Made by a program: the position numbers and the translations under genes | The notes under the pieces: generated by a model | Databases searched by the model: none | What the model was told of the DNA's origin: nothing | Seen by the model: only the letters and a program-made list of their open reading frames with translations | NCBI GenBank assembly: GCA_022340685.1 | Contig: JAJDNN010000070.1 | Coordinates: 1 to 47,826 of the forward strand | Length of the DNA: 47,826 nt | Source: Pseudomonadota bacterium | Lineage (GTDB): Bacteria; Pseudomonadota; Gammaproteobacteria; UBA6429; Thiohalophilaceae | Direction: 5' to 3' | Part shown: piece by piece, positions 30,883 through 40,352 of the stretch | Layout of the letters: the number at the start of each line of letters is the position of its first letter | Numbering within the stretch: the first letter of the stretch is position 1

Positions 30883-31820
30883 AAACGGACGACTGCGTGA
30901 CCACCTTGCTCAATCCAGCCGTGTATCATCTTTTTGGTAGTGAACCCGCTGGCACAGTTGCCTAGCTTATCAATCACAATTACTCCACCCCGTCCATTCA
31001 CTTTATCGGTTAAATACTGGATACCTGCTTGCGTAGCTTGTTCAGCATTCATGCCCTTCATATAGATAAAGTCTGATATGGTTTTGGCAATAACGCTACG
31101 CATAAAATCTTCACCATAGCCGGTGGCGGATACTGCACATGTTTCATTGTCCGCATAAACTCCTGCGCCGATAATGGGAGAATCCCCGACCCGACCCATT
31201 CGCTTGTTGACAATACCCCCGGTTGAGGTTGCGGCAGCAAGATTCCCATCGGAATCACGTGCAATGGCTCCGATGGTTCCATATTTCTGATCTTCACTAT
31301 CGTTTTCGGTGTCGTCGTGATCCAGCATGACCTTGTGCTTCAGGCGGGCTTTATTAAATTGCTCTATACGATCAGGTGTATAGAAATAATTTTCCGGTGC
31401 GCGATCCATGCCGCAATGTTCAGCAAAACGTATGGCGCCTTCGGAAATCAACATAACATGCTCACTTTCAGTCATAACGAAGCGTGCCAGCTGAATCGGG
31501 TTGGAGATATTATCTACTGCGGCCACCGCACCGGCGGACAGATTGCGCCCATCCATAATTGCGGCATCCATTTCTACCTTGCCTTCTTCGTTTAGTACTG
31601 AACCACAACCGGCATTAAATATTGGGTCATCTTCAAGCAGGGACGCGCAGGTTTCTACCGCTTGTAATGCCGAGCCACCGAGTGTAAGTATTTCGCGACC
31701 ATGCTCAAGGACACGACGGATACTTTCCAGATAACGAACTGCAGTTTTGTTATCCTTTATGTTATCCATGGCCCCGGCACCGCCGTGAACCATAAGCGAA
31801 AAATTGTCTGATTGATTCAT
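30879..31820 (-). CDS. Isoaspartyl peptidase / L-asparaginase (Ntn hydrolase)
   Basis: FSLMVHGGAGAM, FNAGCGSVLNEEGKVEMDAAIMDG, autocatalytic YGTIGAIARD, STGGIVNKRMGRVGDSPIIGAGVYAD. Confidence 0.93.
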   Translation of the reverse strand: MNQSDNFSLMVHGGAGAMDNIKDNKTAVRYLESIRRVLEHGREILTLGGSALQAVETCASLLEDDPIFNAGCGSVLNEEGKVEMDAAIMDGRNLSAGAVAAVDNISNPIQLARFVMTESEHVMLISEGAIRFAEHCGMDRAPENYFYTPDRIEQFNKARLKHKVMLDHDDTENDSEDQKYGTIGAIARDSDGNLAAATSTGGIVNKRMGRVGDSPIIGAGVYADNETCAVSATGYGEDFMRSVIAKTISDFIYMKGMNAEQATQAGIQYLTDKVNGRGGVIVIDKLGNCASGFTTKKMIHGWIEQGGHAVVRF

Positions 31821-31883
31821 AAACGACTAATTGACGGGAATGATGCCGGCACACTTAATGTGATGACGAATCAAAAAATCATA

Positions 31884-33002
31884 TCAGAGTCGGGCAGCAA
31901 GTTCTACTTCCAGCGCATCCTGGTATGGCCGTGAACCCGCCATCAGTATTACCAGTTTGCCCTCCAGAACAGTTCCCCAGTTGATTACAATCGCGCCTTC
32001 ACCGGTTCTTTTATCAAACTCAATATCACTGAGATCGATGTTTGCAAGCGACCGGTGTCTGGTTGAAAAGTTCATGGCTGTCCATTCAGGGATATCAAGT
32101 TTCTGTGCAACAATTGTTGGATATGTCGCGCCATTAAATCGCGGGTTACATTCAATGACAGGAAAACGCAGGCCCCTGTCTGTTTGGGTAATAGCAACAT
32201 CGAATGCGAAGATGCCCTTCATGCCATGTTCCACTAACCATTGAGCCATCTTGTCAACTGCAACCCAGGGTTCAAGGCTGGCAGGATAGCGATTTCCCTG
32301 ATGTGTGAATTTATCCAGTATTTGTTCGCTTGCGGCAAGGCGAACAACATCGTTTCCGAGCACCCTGTACTGCAAATTCAGGAAGGTCTCTGTATTCACT
32401 TCTTCCTGTATCTGGACCGGAGTATCATCTGGAAATTGCGATAGAGCCGCCCTGAACTCAATTTTGTCTGCACAATGGTAAATACCTACCCCGGAAACAG
32501 ACACTGCTGCCTTGAGGTAACAGGGAAAGGTGATTTCACTTATGACCTCGGACCCGATATCTGTGACATTGTTAAAACAGAGTGTCATGGGCACATCAAC
32601 ACCAAGCTTTTCAGCCAGGGCTATGAAATTGTTTTTTGAGTTTATGTATTCAACAGTTTCCAGCCACGCATGGTCGCCCCAGTAGCCACATTCATTCGGA
32701 CCAAAATAGAAAACAGATGGTTGAAATCCGATATGTGAGCCGAGGTGTTTCAGATTCAGGTCCCAGATCACATATTCCGTGTGGGGCAGGCCAATACGCT
32801 GATAGTGGGCAACGATGTCCTGCCAGAGTGGTTTCAATGCCGGGTGAAGTTGAATGATATCGCTGGGTTCCGAGACCCCCAGAGCGCGACCGGAATACAG
32901 ATAATTGCCCGCTACTCCCTCGGCTGTACAATTCATTATGTCGTGATTGATTATGTATTTACCCGCCGGTAAATAGCCGTGACTGATAGCAACAGATGAC
33001 AT
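31884..33002 (-). CDS. ATP-grasp domain ligase of unknown substrate
   Basis: C-terminal metal site FPVIECNPRFNGATYPTIVAQKL; central KAAVSVSGVGIYHC loop; IQEEVNTETFLNLQYRV; start at Met8 of track ORF (33002) or 33023. Confidence 0.8.
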   Translation of the reverse strand: MSSVAISHGYLPAGKYIINHDIMNCTAEGVAGNYLYSGRALGVSEPSDIIQLHPALKPLWQDIVAHYQRIGLPHTEYVIWDLNLKHLGSHIGFQPSVFYFGPNECGYWGDHAWLETVEYINSKNNFIALAEKLGVDVPMTLCFNNVTDIGSEVISEITFPCYLKAAVSVSGVGIYHCADKIEFRAALSQFPDDTPVQIQEEVNTETFLNLQYRVLGNDVVRLAASEQILDKFTHQGNRYPASLEPWVAVDKMAQWLVEHGMKGIFAFDVAITQTDRGLRFPVIECNPRFNGATYPTIVAQKLDIPEWTAMNFSTRHRSLANIDLSDIEFDKRTGEGAIVINWGTVLEGKLVILMAGSRPYQDALEVELAARL

Positions 33003-33359
33003 GACTTTTATCCTCCTGCCCACACCTTCTACATAAATGAAAGCAAGTATCAGGCCATGCAGTAAGTTGCTGTTATATCAAGAATCAGTCATGGACTTGG
33101 GTATAATTATGGTGCGTGAATATGAGCCTTTGCGCAGTTTTGGTGCGACCGGTATTCGTGAACAGAGCCTGATGTTCCCGTACGATTGTGCGGCACCATT
33201 GGGCCGGTGCGTATCTACCGTCATTAGTGGGTGGTTGCCCAAAGTTACAAGGTAGATGGACTGCCTGAATGTATGGATGCATTACCAGTGCAACGACGTG
33301 CCTTGTAAGTGGGTGAGGGGTGTTTTCATGCTAGCCGAACGTAATTTTAGTGGAAGAAT

Positions 33360-36089
33360 GTGAAAAGAAAGAAGGAAACATCTGTGTTCATGATAACACC
33401 GCCCGTACGGGATCCCCATGCCCAGCCGGTGTCGGCGGTGCTGGCGTTACTGCAAAGCGATCCGCATGGTCTTGCTGCAGACGAAGTAAAAATCCGCCTG
33501 CAAAAATATGGACCCAATGCCTTGCCAAAAACCCACGCGGACGGTGCGATAACGATTTTCTTGCGCCAGTTTGCCAGCCCATTGATTTATGTGCTGATGG
33601 CGGCTGCCTTGGTGTCGCTCCTGATCCGGGAGTGGTCCGATGCCGGTTTCATCACGGCCGTTCTTGTCATCAACGCAATCATTGGGATGCTACAAGAGTA
33701 TTCGGCACAGCGTGCCGCCGAAGCCCTGCAGGGCCTGGTGCGTACCAGCAGCCGGGTTCTGCGTGAGCGGGAGGACTATGAAATCGATGCGGAATCGCTG
33801 GTGCCGGGCGATATTGTTCTACTCGAATCCGGTGACCGTGTGCCGGCCGATCTACGTTTGCTGGACAACCGCGATCTGGAAATTGACGAATCCCTGCTGA
33901 CCGGTGAATCGCTACCGATAGACAAGCAGGCCGATGTGATTCTGCCGGAAGACACGCCACTGGCGGAACGGGTCAACATGGCTTTTGCCGGTACCCTTGT
34001 CGTGCGAGGTCGTTGCCACGGTGTTGTTGTGGCCACGGGTCTTGCCACCGAGCTGGGCCAAATCGCGGCGGATATTCTGGTTCGTCCGCCGACCAGGGCG
34101 CCGCTGATGGAACGCATGGAACGATTCACTCGGCGGGTGGCAATCATTGTTGGCGTCGCGACACTGGGTATGGCCTTGATGGCACTGCTTCGGGGTTTGC
34201 CCTTGCATGAAGTCTTTTTGCAAGCCGTGGCGCTGGCCGTTTCGGTCATCCCGGAAGGGTTGCCAGTCGCAATCACCGTGGCGCTGGCAATCAGTATGCG
34301 GCGAATGGCGCAACGAAATGTGATCATTCGTCGTCTGGTTGCGGTGGAGTCGTTAGGTTCATGCACCTTTATTGCCACGGATAAAACCGGCACCCTTACG
34401 CTCAACCGGTTGGCGGTACAACGCATCGTTATTCCGACAGAGGAAACCTGGCATGTCACGGGTGAAGGCACGGATCCAAAAGGGGAAATCGTCACACCGC
34501 GGGGCATACCGGATCCGGGGGAATATGCATTACTCCGGCGCATAGCAGAAGCAGCGGCACTGGCCAATGAAGGGTTCCTGGGTATGCGCAATGGCAGCTG
34601 GCGCTGGCACGGCGATGCGGTCGATGTTGCCGTGTTGATTCTTGCGCACCGGGCGGGTTTGGTGCGGGACGAACTCCTGAATCGCATGCCGTTACTTGCG
34701 ATGATCCCGTTTGAATCGGAACGGATGTTCATGGCCACCCTGCACACTGAGGGCGAGCACAAGCGGATCTATGTAAAAGGGGCCGTGGAACGAGTCCTGC
34801 CCATGTGCACTGAAGTGGCGGCGACCGGGGATGACAGGCCGATAGACCGTGTCCGCATGGAAGAACAGGCCCGTCAACTGGCCGTCAATGGATACCGGGT
34901 TATTGCACTTGCCAGCGGTGAAATCAGATCAGACGAAACGGAAGCCTTTAGTGAAGAACACCTGCATGGTCTGACGTTGCTGGCCTTCATCGGTATGATC
35001 GATCCCCTGCGTCCTGAAGCGCGGCAGGCCGTGGCCGCCTGCCGGGCGGCCGGGATCCAGGTGGCGATGGTGACCGGTGACCATCCGACCACGGCACTGG
35101 CTATTGCCCGTGAACTGAATCTGGTGCAGGGCGCAGAGCAGGTCGTGACCGGACCCGAGCTGGCTGCGGCCGGTTCCGAGGAACAACTGGATTATTTAAC
35201 GGCCCGGGCCCTCGTGTATGCACGGGTCGAGCCCCGCCAGAAACTGGACATCGTTCATTCCCTGCAACGGCAGGGTCATTTCGTGGCCGTCAGCGGTGAC
35301 GGTGCCAACGATGCCCCAGCCCTGCGTGCGGCACAGGTCGGCGTGGCGATGGGTGAGAGCGGCACCGATGTGGCGCGGGAAAGTGCCGATCTTATCATCA
35401 CCGACGACAACTTCTCTTCCATCGTCGCCGGTGTAGAAGAGGGACGCATTGCCTACGCGAACGTGCGCAAGGTCATCTTCCTGCTTATCTCCACCGGTGC
35501 AGCCGAACTGGTGCTGTTCAGTCTGGCGCTGTTCACCGGTTTACCATTGCCGTTGCTGGCGGTGCAGTTGCTGTGGCTCAATCTGGTGACCAACGGGATA
35601 CAGGACGTGGCACTGGCCTTTGAACCGGGCGAGGGTGATGAATTGCGTCGCCCGCCGCGAACCCCATCGGAACCCATCTTTGACCGTCTCATGGTCGAGC
35701 GAGTTATTCTCACTGCAACGGTTATGGGTGGCGTGGCCTTTGCCCTGTACACCTGGCTGCTTTCGCAAGGCTATACCATGGAGGAAGCCCGTAACGGCAC
35801 CCTGTTGCTCATGGTGCTGTTCGAGAATATTCACGTCTTCAACTGCCGCTCCGAGACGCGCTCGGTCTTCCGGCATAACCCGATGCGTAACCCTATCCTT
35901 CTGTTTGGCACTGCTGCCGCACAACTGGTGCATATCGGTGCCATGTATACACCCTGGCTCAGCGACGTGCTGGGTATCCAGCCCGTCTCGCCGCAACACT
36001 GGCTGGAGCTGCTGGGATTGGCCCTGACTATCCTGGTGGTAATGGAAATCCAGAAAAAGTTCTGGCAGCTGCGTCGGCGCAATTTGTAG
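33360..36089 (+). CDS. P2-type cation-transporting P-type ATPase
   Basis: DKTGTLT phosphorylation motif, LLTGESLPI, SVIPEGLPVAI M4 motif, MVTGDHPTTAL, SGDGANDAPAL; GTG 33360 or ATG 33390 start. Confidence 0.95.
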   Translation: MKRKKETSVFMITPPVRDPHAQPVSAVLALLQSDPHGLAADEVKIRLQKYGPNALPKTHADGAITIFLRQFASPLIYVLMAAALVSLLIREWSDAGFITAVLVINAIIGMLQEYSAQRAAEALQGLVRTSSRVLREREDYEIDAESLVPGDIVLLESGDRVPADLRLLDNRDLEIDESLLTGESLPIDKQADVILPEDTPLAERVNMAFAGTLVVRGRCHGVVVATGLATELGQIAADILVRPPTRAPLMERMERFTRRVAIIVGVATLGMALMALLRGLPLHEVFLQAVALAVSVIPEGLPVAITVALAISMRRMAQRNVIIRRLVAVESLGSCTFIATDKTGTLTLNRLAVQRIVIPTEETWHVTGEGTDPKGEIVTPRGIPDPGEYALLRRIAEAAALANEGFLGMRNGSWRWHGDAVDVAVLILAHRAGLVRDELLNRMPLLAMIPFESERMFMATLHTEGEHKRIYVKGAVERVLPMCTEVAATGDDRPIDRVRMEEQARQLAVNGYRVIALASGEIRSDETEAFSEEHLHGLTLLAFIGMIDPLRPEARQAVAACRAAGIQVAMVTGDHPTTALAIARELNLVQGAEQVVTGPELAAAGSEEQLDYLTARALVYARVEPRQKLDIVHSLQRQGHFVAVSGDGANDAPALRAAQVGVAMGESGTDVARESADLIITDDNFSSIVAGVEEGRIAYANVRKVIFLLISTGAAELVLFSLALFTGLPLPLLAVQLLWLNLVTNGIQDVALAFEPGEGDELRRPPRTPSEPIFDRLMVERVILTATVMGGVAFALYTWLLSQGYTMEEARNGTLLLMVLFENIHVFNCRSETRSVFRHNPMRNPILLFGTAAAQLVHIGAMYTPWLSDVLGIQPVSPQHWLELLGLALTILVVMEIQKKFWQLRRRNL

Positions 36090-36108
36090 CCGTCTATTGA
36101 TACACGAC

Positions 36109-39100
36109 TCAGGCTGCTTCCTGGCTGCGTAAATCGTCGAGCAGGGTGTTAAGCAAATGCAGGCGCGAATCTGCATCGGGCAGGTCGCGGTGGATGCGCA
36201 GTTTGTCGTTACCGTCGAGGCGATAGATGTTGGGTTGAGTCTGGATGAGCTGGAAAATTCGGGTTGGGTCGATATCGGGCTTGTCATTGAAAATGAGGCG
36301 GCCGCCACTGGCGCTCATGTCGATCTTCTCGATGCCGAGCGGGGAAGCCTTGAGCTTGAGTTCGGCGATGCGGAACAGGGTTTTGACCGGCTCGGGCAAC
36401 AGACCGAAACGGTCGATCATCTCGACCTGCAGTTCATGCAATTCCTGTTTGTCGGCGGCGCTGGCAATCCGCTTGTACATGATCAGTCGTTCGTGCACAT
36501 CGGGCAGGTAGTCTTCGGGGATCAGGGCCGGCACATGCAGATCGATCTCGGTAGCATGGTGCAACGGGGCAGTGAGATCCGGTTCCTTGCCTTCCTTGAG
36601 ACTGTTCACTGCCCGCTCCAGTAATTCGGTGTACATGCTGTAGCCGATTTCCATGATCTGGCCACTCTGTTCCTCGCCCAGCAATTCGCCCGCACCGCGG
36701 ATTTCCATATCGTGAGTGGCCAGGGTGAAACCGGTGCCGAGGGATTCAATCGACTCGATGGCTTCGAGCCGCTTGCGGGCATCGGCAGTGAGGGTGTTGC
36801 GCGACGGAATTACCAGGTAGGCGTAGGCGCGGTGATGGGAACGCCCGACCCGACCGCGTAACTGGTAAAGCTGCGCCAGGCCGAACTTGTCGGCACGGTT
36901 CATAATAATGGTGTTGGCAGTCGGGATATCGATACCGGTTTCGATAATTGTGGTGCACACCAGGATGTTGAACCGCTGGTGATAGAAGTCGGACATCACC
37001 TGTTCCAGTTCGCGCTCTCGCATCTGGCCATGGGCGAAATGCACGGTAGCTTCCGGCACCAGCTCGGCGATCTTGCGTGCTTCCTTTTCGATGGTTTCCA
37101 CTTCGTTGTGCAGGAAGTAGACCTGGCCACCGCGGTGGATTTCACGCAGGCACGCTTCACGGATCAGCGCTGGCTTCTGTTCTGTGACGAATGTCTTGAT
37201 CGTCAGGCGTCTTGCCGGTGGCGTGGCGATGATCGACAGGTCACGCATGCCGGACATAGCCATGTTGAGGGTGCGGGGAATGGGTGTGGCGGTGAGGGTC
37301 AACACATCCACCTCGGCGCGCAGTGCCTTGAACTTTTCTTTCTGACGCACACCGAACCGGTGTTCCTCGTCGATGATCACCAGCCCGAGGTTGGCGTACT
37401 TGACGTCATCCTGCAGGAGCTTGTGGGTGCCGATGATGATGTCGACCTTACCGGCCTTGAGATCGGCCAGTACCTGGTTTTGTTCCTTTTTCGAAACGAA
37501 GCGCGACAGTGCCTCGATACGCACCGGCCAGTTGGCGAAGCGGTCACGAAAGTTTTCCAGGTGCTGTTGTGTTAACAGGGTAGTGGGCGCAAGCAGGGCA
37601 ACTTGCTTGCCGGCCTGCACCGCAATAAAGGCAGCGCGCATGGCTACCTCGGTCTTGCCGAAGCCGGCGTCGCCGCACACCAGGTGATCCATGGGTTTGT
37701 CGTCACGCATACCAGCCAGCACGTTGTCGATGGCGATCTGCTGGTCCGGCGTTTCCTCGAAGGGAAACTCGGCGGCGAAGGCGCGGTACGCAGCCTCGTC
37801 GACGTGGTACTGGAAACCGTGGCGCGCCTCGCGTGCGGCGTAGATGGCCAGCAGCTCGGCGGCCACGTCACGGACCCGTTCGGTGGCCTTGCGCTTGGCC
37901 TTTTCCCACTGGCCGCTGCCAAGCTTGTGCAACGGTGCGCTGTCCGGCGCGGCGCCGGTGTAACGGCTGATCAGGTGCAGCGCGCTGACCGGTACGTACA
38001 GCTTGTCGCCGCCGGCATATTCCAGGGTCAGAAATTCGGTGTCGATATCGCCCACATGCAGGGTTTGCAGGCCTAGATAGCGGCCCACGCCATAGTCTTC
38101 GTGGACGACGGGTGCGCCGAGGGTCAGCTCTGCCAGATTACGTATGATGGCGTCGGTGTCCCGTTCGGCACGCTTGCGGCGTCGGCGTTGCAGAACCTGC
38201 AGGCCAAATAGTTGAGGCTCGGCGATCACCGCCAATGGCGGTTCGGTTAGCAGTACGCCCTGTTCGAGCGGTGCGACGGTGATGCCAAGCTTTGTGTCGG
38301 CATCGAGAAAGGCAGTCCAGTTCTCGACCGGAGAAGGATGAATGTCGTGGCCACGCAGCAGATCCAGCAGGTATTCACGCCGGCCGGTCGTTTCGGCGGC
38401 GAACAGCACGCGACCCTTGAATTCGGTTAGAAAAGTTTCCAGGGCAGCGGTGGGGTTGGCGGCACGTACGTCGAGATTGAGGCTCGGTGGTGCCGCGGTT
38501 GCGAAATTGATGCCGTGCGCGGTTTCCAGCTCGAAGCGCTGGAACTGCACCCGAGGACGGGTCTTGAAGCTGGCAAAGGTCCCGGCTACGGGCACAAACA
38601 TCTCGATGGGCGGTAACAACGGTCGTTCCTGGTCGTAGCGCAGTTGTTCATAGCGCTCGCTGACTTCTTGCCAGAACACCCCGGCGGTGTGTTCAACCGA
38701 GTCGGTGGTAAAGATCAGGCTGCTTTCGGGTAAATAGTCGAACAGGGTCTGGGTCTGTTCATGAAACAGCGGCAAGTAGTACTCGATGCCGGCGGGTGCC
38801 ATGCCGTTGCTGACCTCACGGTAGAGCGCCGATTGCTGGGGATTGCCCTCGAAGCGGGCCCGCCAGCCCTGGCGGAAGCGGGCGATGCCGTCCTTGTCGA
38901 GCGGGAACTCGCGCGCCGGCAGTAACCGTACCTGCTCGACCGGCTCGATTGAGCGTTGCGATTCGGGATCGAAGGTGCGCATGGTTTCGATCTCATCGTC
39001 AAACAGCTCAATGCGGTAGGGCAGTGGGCTGCCCATCGGATAGAGATCAAGCAGGCTGCCGCGTACTGCGAATTCACCGTGTTCCATGACCGTCGCCACA

Positions 39101-39576
39101 CAGCGATACCCGCCCGCCTCCAGCCGTTGGCGCATCTCCTCAAGCTGGAGAGTCTGGCCGGTGTCCAGCAGCAGACTGTGGGTGTCGAGGTAGGATCGGG
39201 GCGCCAGGCGGTGCATAAGCGTCTGGACCGGTACCAACAGGATACCCTGTTCGAGTCGGGGCAGGCGGGCCAGCGCCGCGAGACGTTCGGAGATGATGTC
39301 CTGATGCGGGGAGAAGGCATCGTAGGGCAAGGTCTCCCAGTCGGGAAACGGTAATACGGGAAGCCTGGCCTCGCTTATGAAAAAATGCAAGGCATATTCA
39401 AGTAGTTGCGCCTCGTGGCTGTCACCAGTAACAATCAGAAGCGGACCGTCGTGCTGACGCGCAGCGCGAGTGATGGCCAGTGCCGCGCTGTTGCCGTACA
39501 GGTGGCCCCAATGACGCGTGTCGCCTGGAGTATCAGGCAGAACGGGGGCGAGGGGACTGGGACGCGACTGGGACAT
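36109..39576 (-). CDS. mfd: Transcription-repair coupling factor Mfd
   Basis: 1155 aa; CID domain VHEDYGVGRYLGLQ, helicase motifs GDAGFGKTEVAMRAAF, DEEHRFGVRQKEK, RVGRSHHRAYAYL. Confidence 0.97.
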   Translation of the reverse strand: MSQSRPSPLAPVLPDTPGDTRHWGHLYGNSAALAITRAARQHDGPLLIVTGDSHEAQLLEYALHFFISEARLPVLPFPDWETLPYDAFSPHQDIISERLAALARLPRLEQGILLVPVQTLMHRLAPRSYLDTHSLLLDTGQTLQLEEMRQRLEAGGYRCVATVMEHGEFAVRGSLLDLYPMGSPLPYRIELFDDEIETMRTFDPESQRSIEPVEQVRLLPAREFPLDKDGIARFRQGWRARFEGNPQQSALYREVSNGMAPAGIEYYLPLFHEQTQTLFDYLPESSLIFTTDSVEHTAGVFWQEVSERYEQLRYDQERPLLPPIEMFVPVAGTFASFKTRPRVQFQRFELETAHGINFATAAPPSLNLDVRAANPTAALETFLTEFKGRVLFAAETTGRREYLLDLLRGHDIHPSPVENWTAFLDADTKLGITVAPLEQGVLLTEPPLAVIAEPQLFGLQVLQRRRRKRAERDTDAIIRNLAELTLGAPVVHEDYGVGRYLGLQTLHVGDIDTEFLTLEYAGGDKLYVPVSALHLISRYTGAAPDSAPLHKLGSGQWEKAKRKATERVRDVAAELLAIYAAREARHGFQYHVDEAAYRAFAAEFPFEETPDQQIAIDNVLAGMRDDKPMDHLVCGDAGFGKTEVAMRAAFIAVQAGKQVALLAPTTLLTQQHLENFRDRFANWPVRIEALSRFVSKKEQNQVLADLKAGKVDIIIGTHKLLQDDVKYANLGLVIIDEEHRFGVRQKEKFKALRAEVDVLTLTATPIPRTLNMAMSGMRDLSIIATPPARRLTIKTFVTEQKPALIREACLREIHRGGQVYFLHNEVETIEKEARKIAELVPEATVHFAHGQMRERELEQVMSDFYHQRFNILVCTTIIETGIDIPTANTIIMNRADKFGLAQLYQLRGRVGRSHHRAYAYLVIPSRNTLTADARKRLEAIESIESLGTGFTLATHDMEIRGAGELLGEEQSGQIMEIGYSMYTELLERAVNSLKEGKEPDLTAPLHHATEIDLHVPALIPEDYLPDVHERLIMYKRIASAADKQELHELQVEMIDRFGLLPEPVKTLFRIAELKLKASPLGIEKIDMSASGGRLIFNDKPDIDPTRIFQLIQTQPNIYRLDGNDKLRIHRDLPDADSRLHLLNTLLDDLRSQEAA

Positions 39577-39704
39577 TAAAAATACGGCAACGGGTCATTC
39601 GACAGGGTGGCTATTCTACTATGGTATCGCGTCCGGGTGGTGAGTCAGGCGTGCGTGTCACCGGTAATGCTGAGTGGTTGCAAGATAGCCGATTTATGAC
39701 TGCG

Positions 39705-40220
39705 TCAGCGGATTTCCTCAATGGAAAACTGCTTGGACATCACGGTCGGGCGGATCACGGCATAACCTTGCTGCTGCCAGTGGACCAGCTCGGTAATGGC
39801 TGAGGGAACGACCTCGATGAAGTCCTGGAAGTCCTCAACCCGGTAATCATAATCCTGTGCGGCCAGACCACAGACCTTGAAGCTGACACCGAGGTCAGCG
39901 TAGTAACGCATGCGGTCCACGGCGTTCTTGTATTTGGTATAATTTTTCTTTGCCACGGTAACGATCTCGGTGCCATGAATAACCACCACGATGTTCATAA
40001 ACTCGGGGGCATAGCCGTAGGGTTCTTCACTGAGGGGATTGATCAGGGAGCGGATCCAGAATATGGCGGCATTGATTTTTTGTGGATCGTCCAGGTAGAA
40101 ATCGTACACCACTTTCGGTTCGGCATAGGGCGTTGTGACGTAGCGGGGGCCTTCAGCCGGGATGGCTGCAGATGTAGCCAGCAGGAACAACAGGACGGAA
40201 TTAAAAATCCGGTAGCGCAT
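39705..40220 (-). CDS. Exported DsrE-superfamily-like protein
   Basis: N-terminal signal peptide; NIVVVIHGTEIV...MRYYADLGVSFKVCGLAAQDYDY...VVPSAITELVHWQQQGYAVI. Confidence 0.7.
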   Translation of the reverse strand: MRYRIFNSVLLFLLATSAAIPAEGPRYVTTPYAEPKVVYDFYLDDPQKINAAIFWIRSLINPLSEEPYGYAPEFMNIVVVIHGTEIVTVAKKNYTKYKNAVDRMRYYADLGVSFKVCGLAAQDYDYRVEDFQDFIEVVPSAITELVHWQQQGYAVIRPTVMSKQFSIEEIR

Positions 40221-40352
40221 CTTGTATCCCTCGCCGTCGAGGTCAACACGGATAGGCCAAGTATAGTTTGTGGCCGCGAGTTTGTATGCGCAGGGGGTAA
40301 CAATAAATAAACCGGCAAAATGTCGGTCTATTATTTTACCGGTAAGGCGCGA

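Noticed and set aside
33776-34762. 328-aa minus-strand ORF
   Set aside because: Antisense to the P-type ATPase; Ser/Arg/Thr-rich composition of a shadow frame.
36979-37575. 198-aa plus-strand ORF inside mfd
   Set aside because: Antisense to the helicase domain of mfd; repetitive low-complexity shadow translation.
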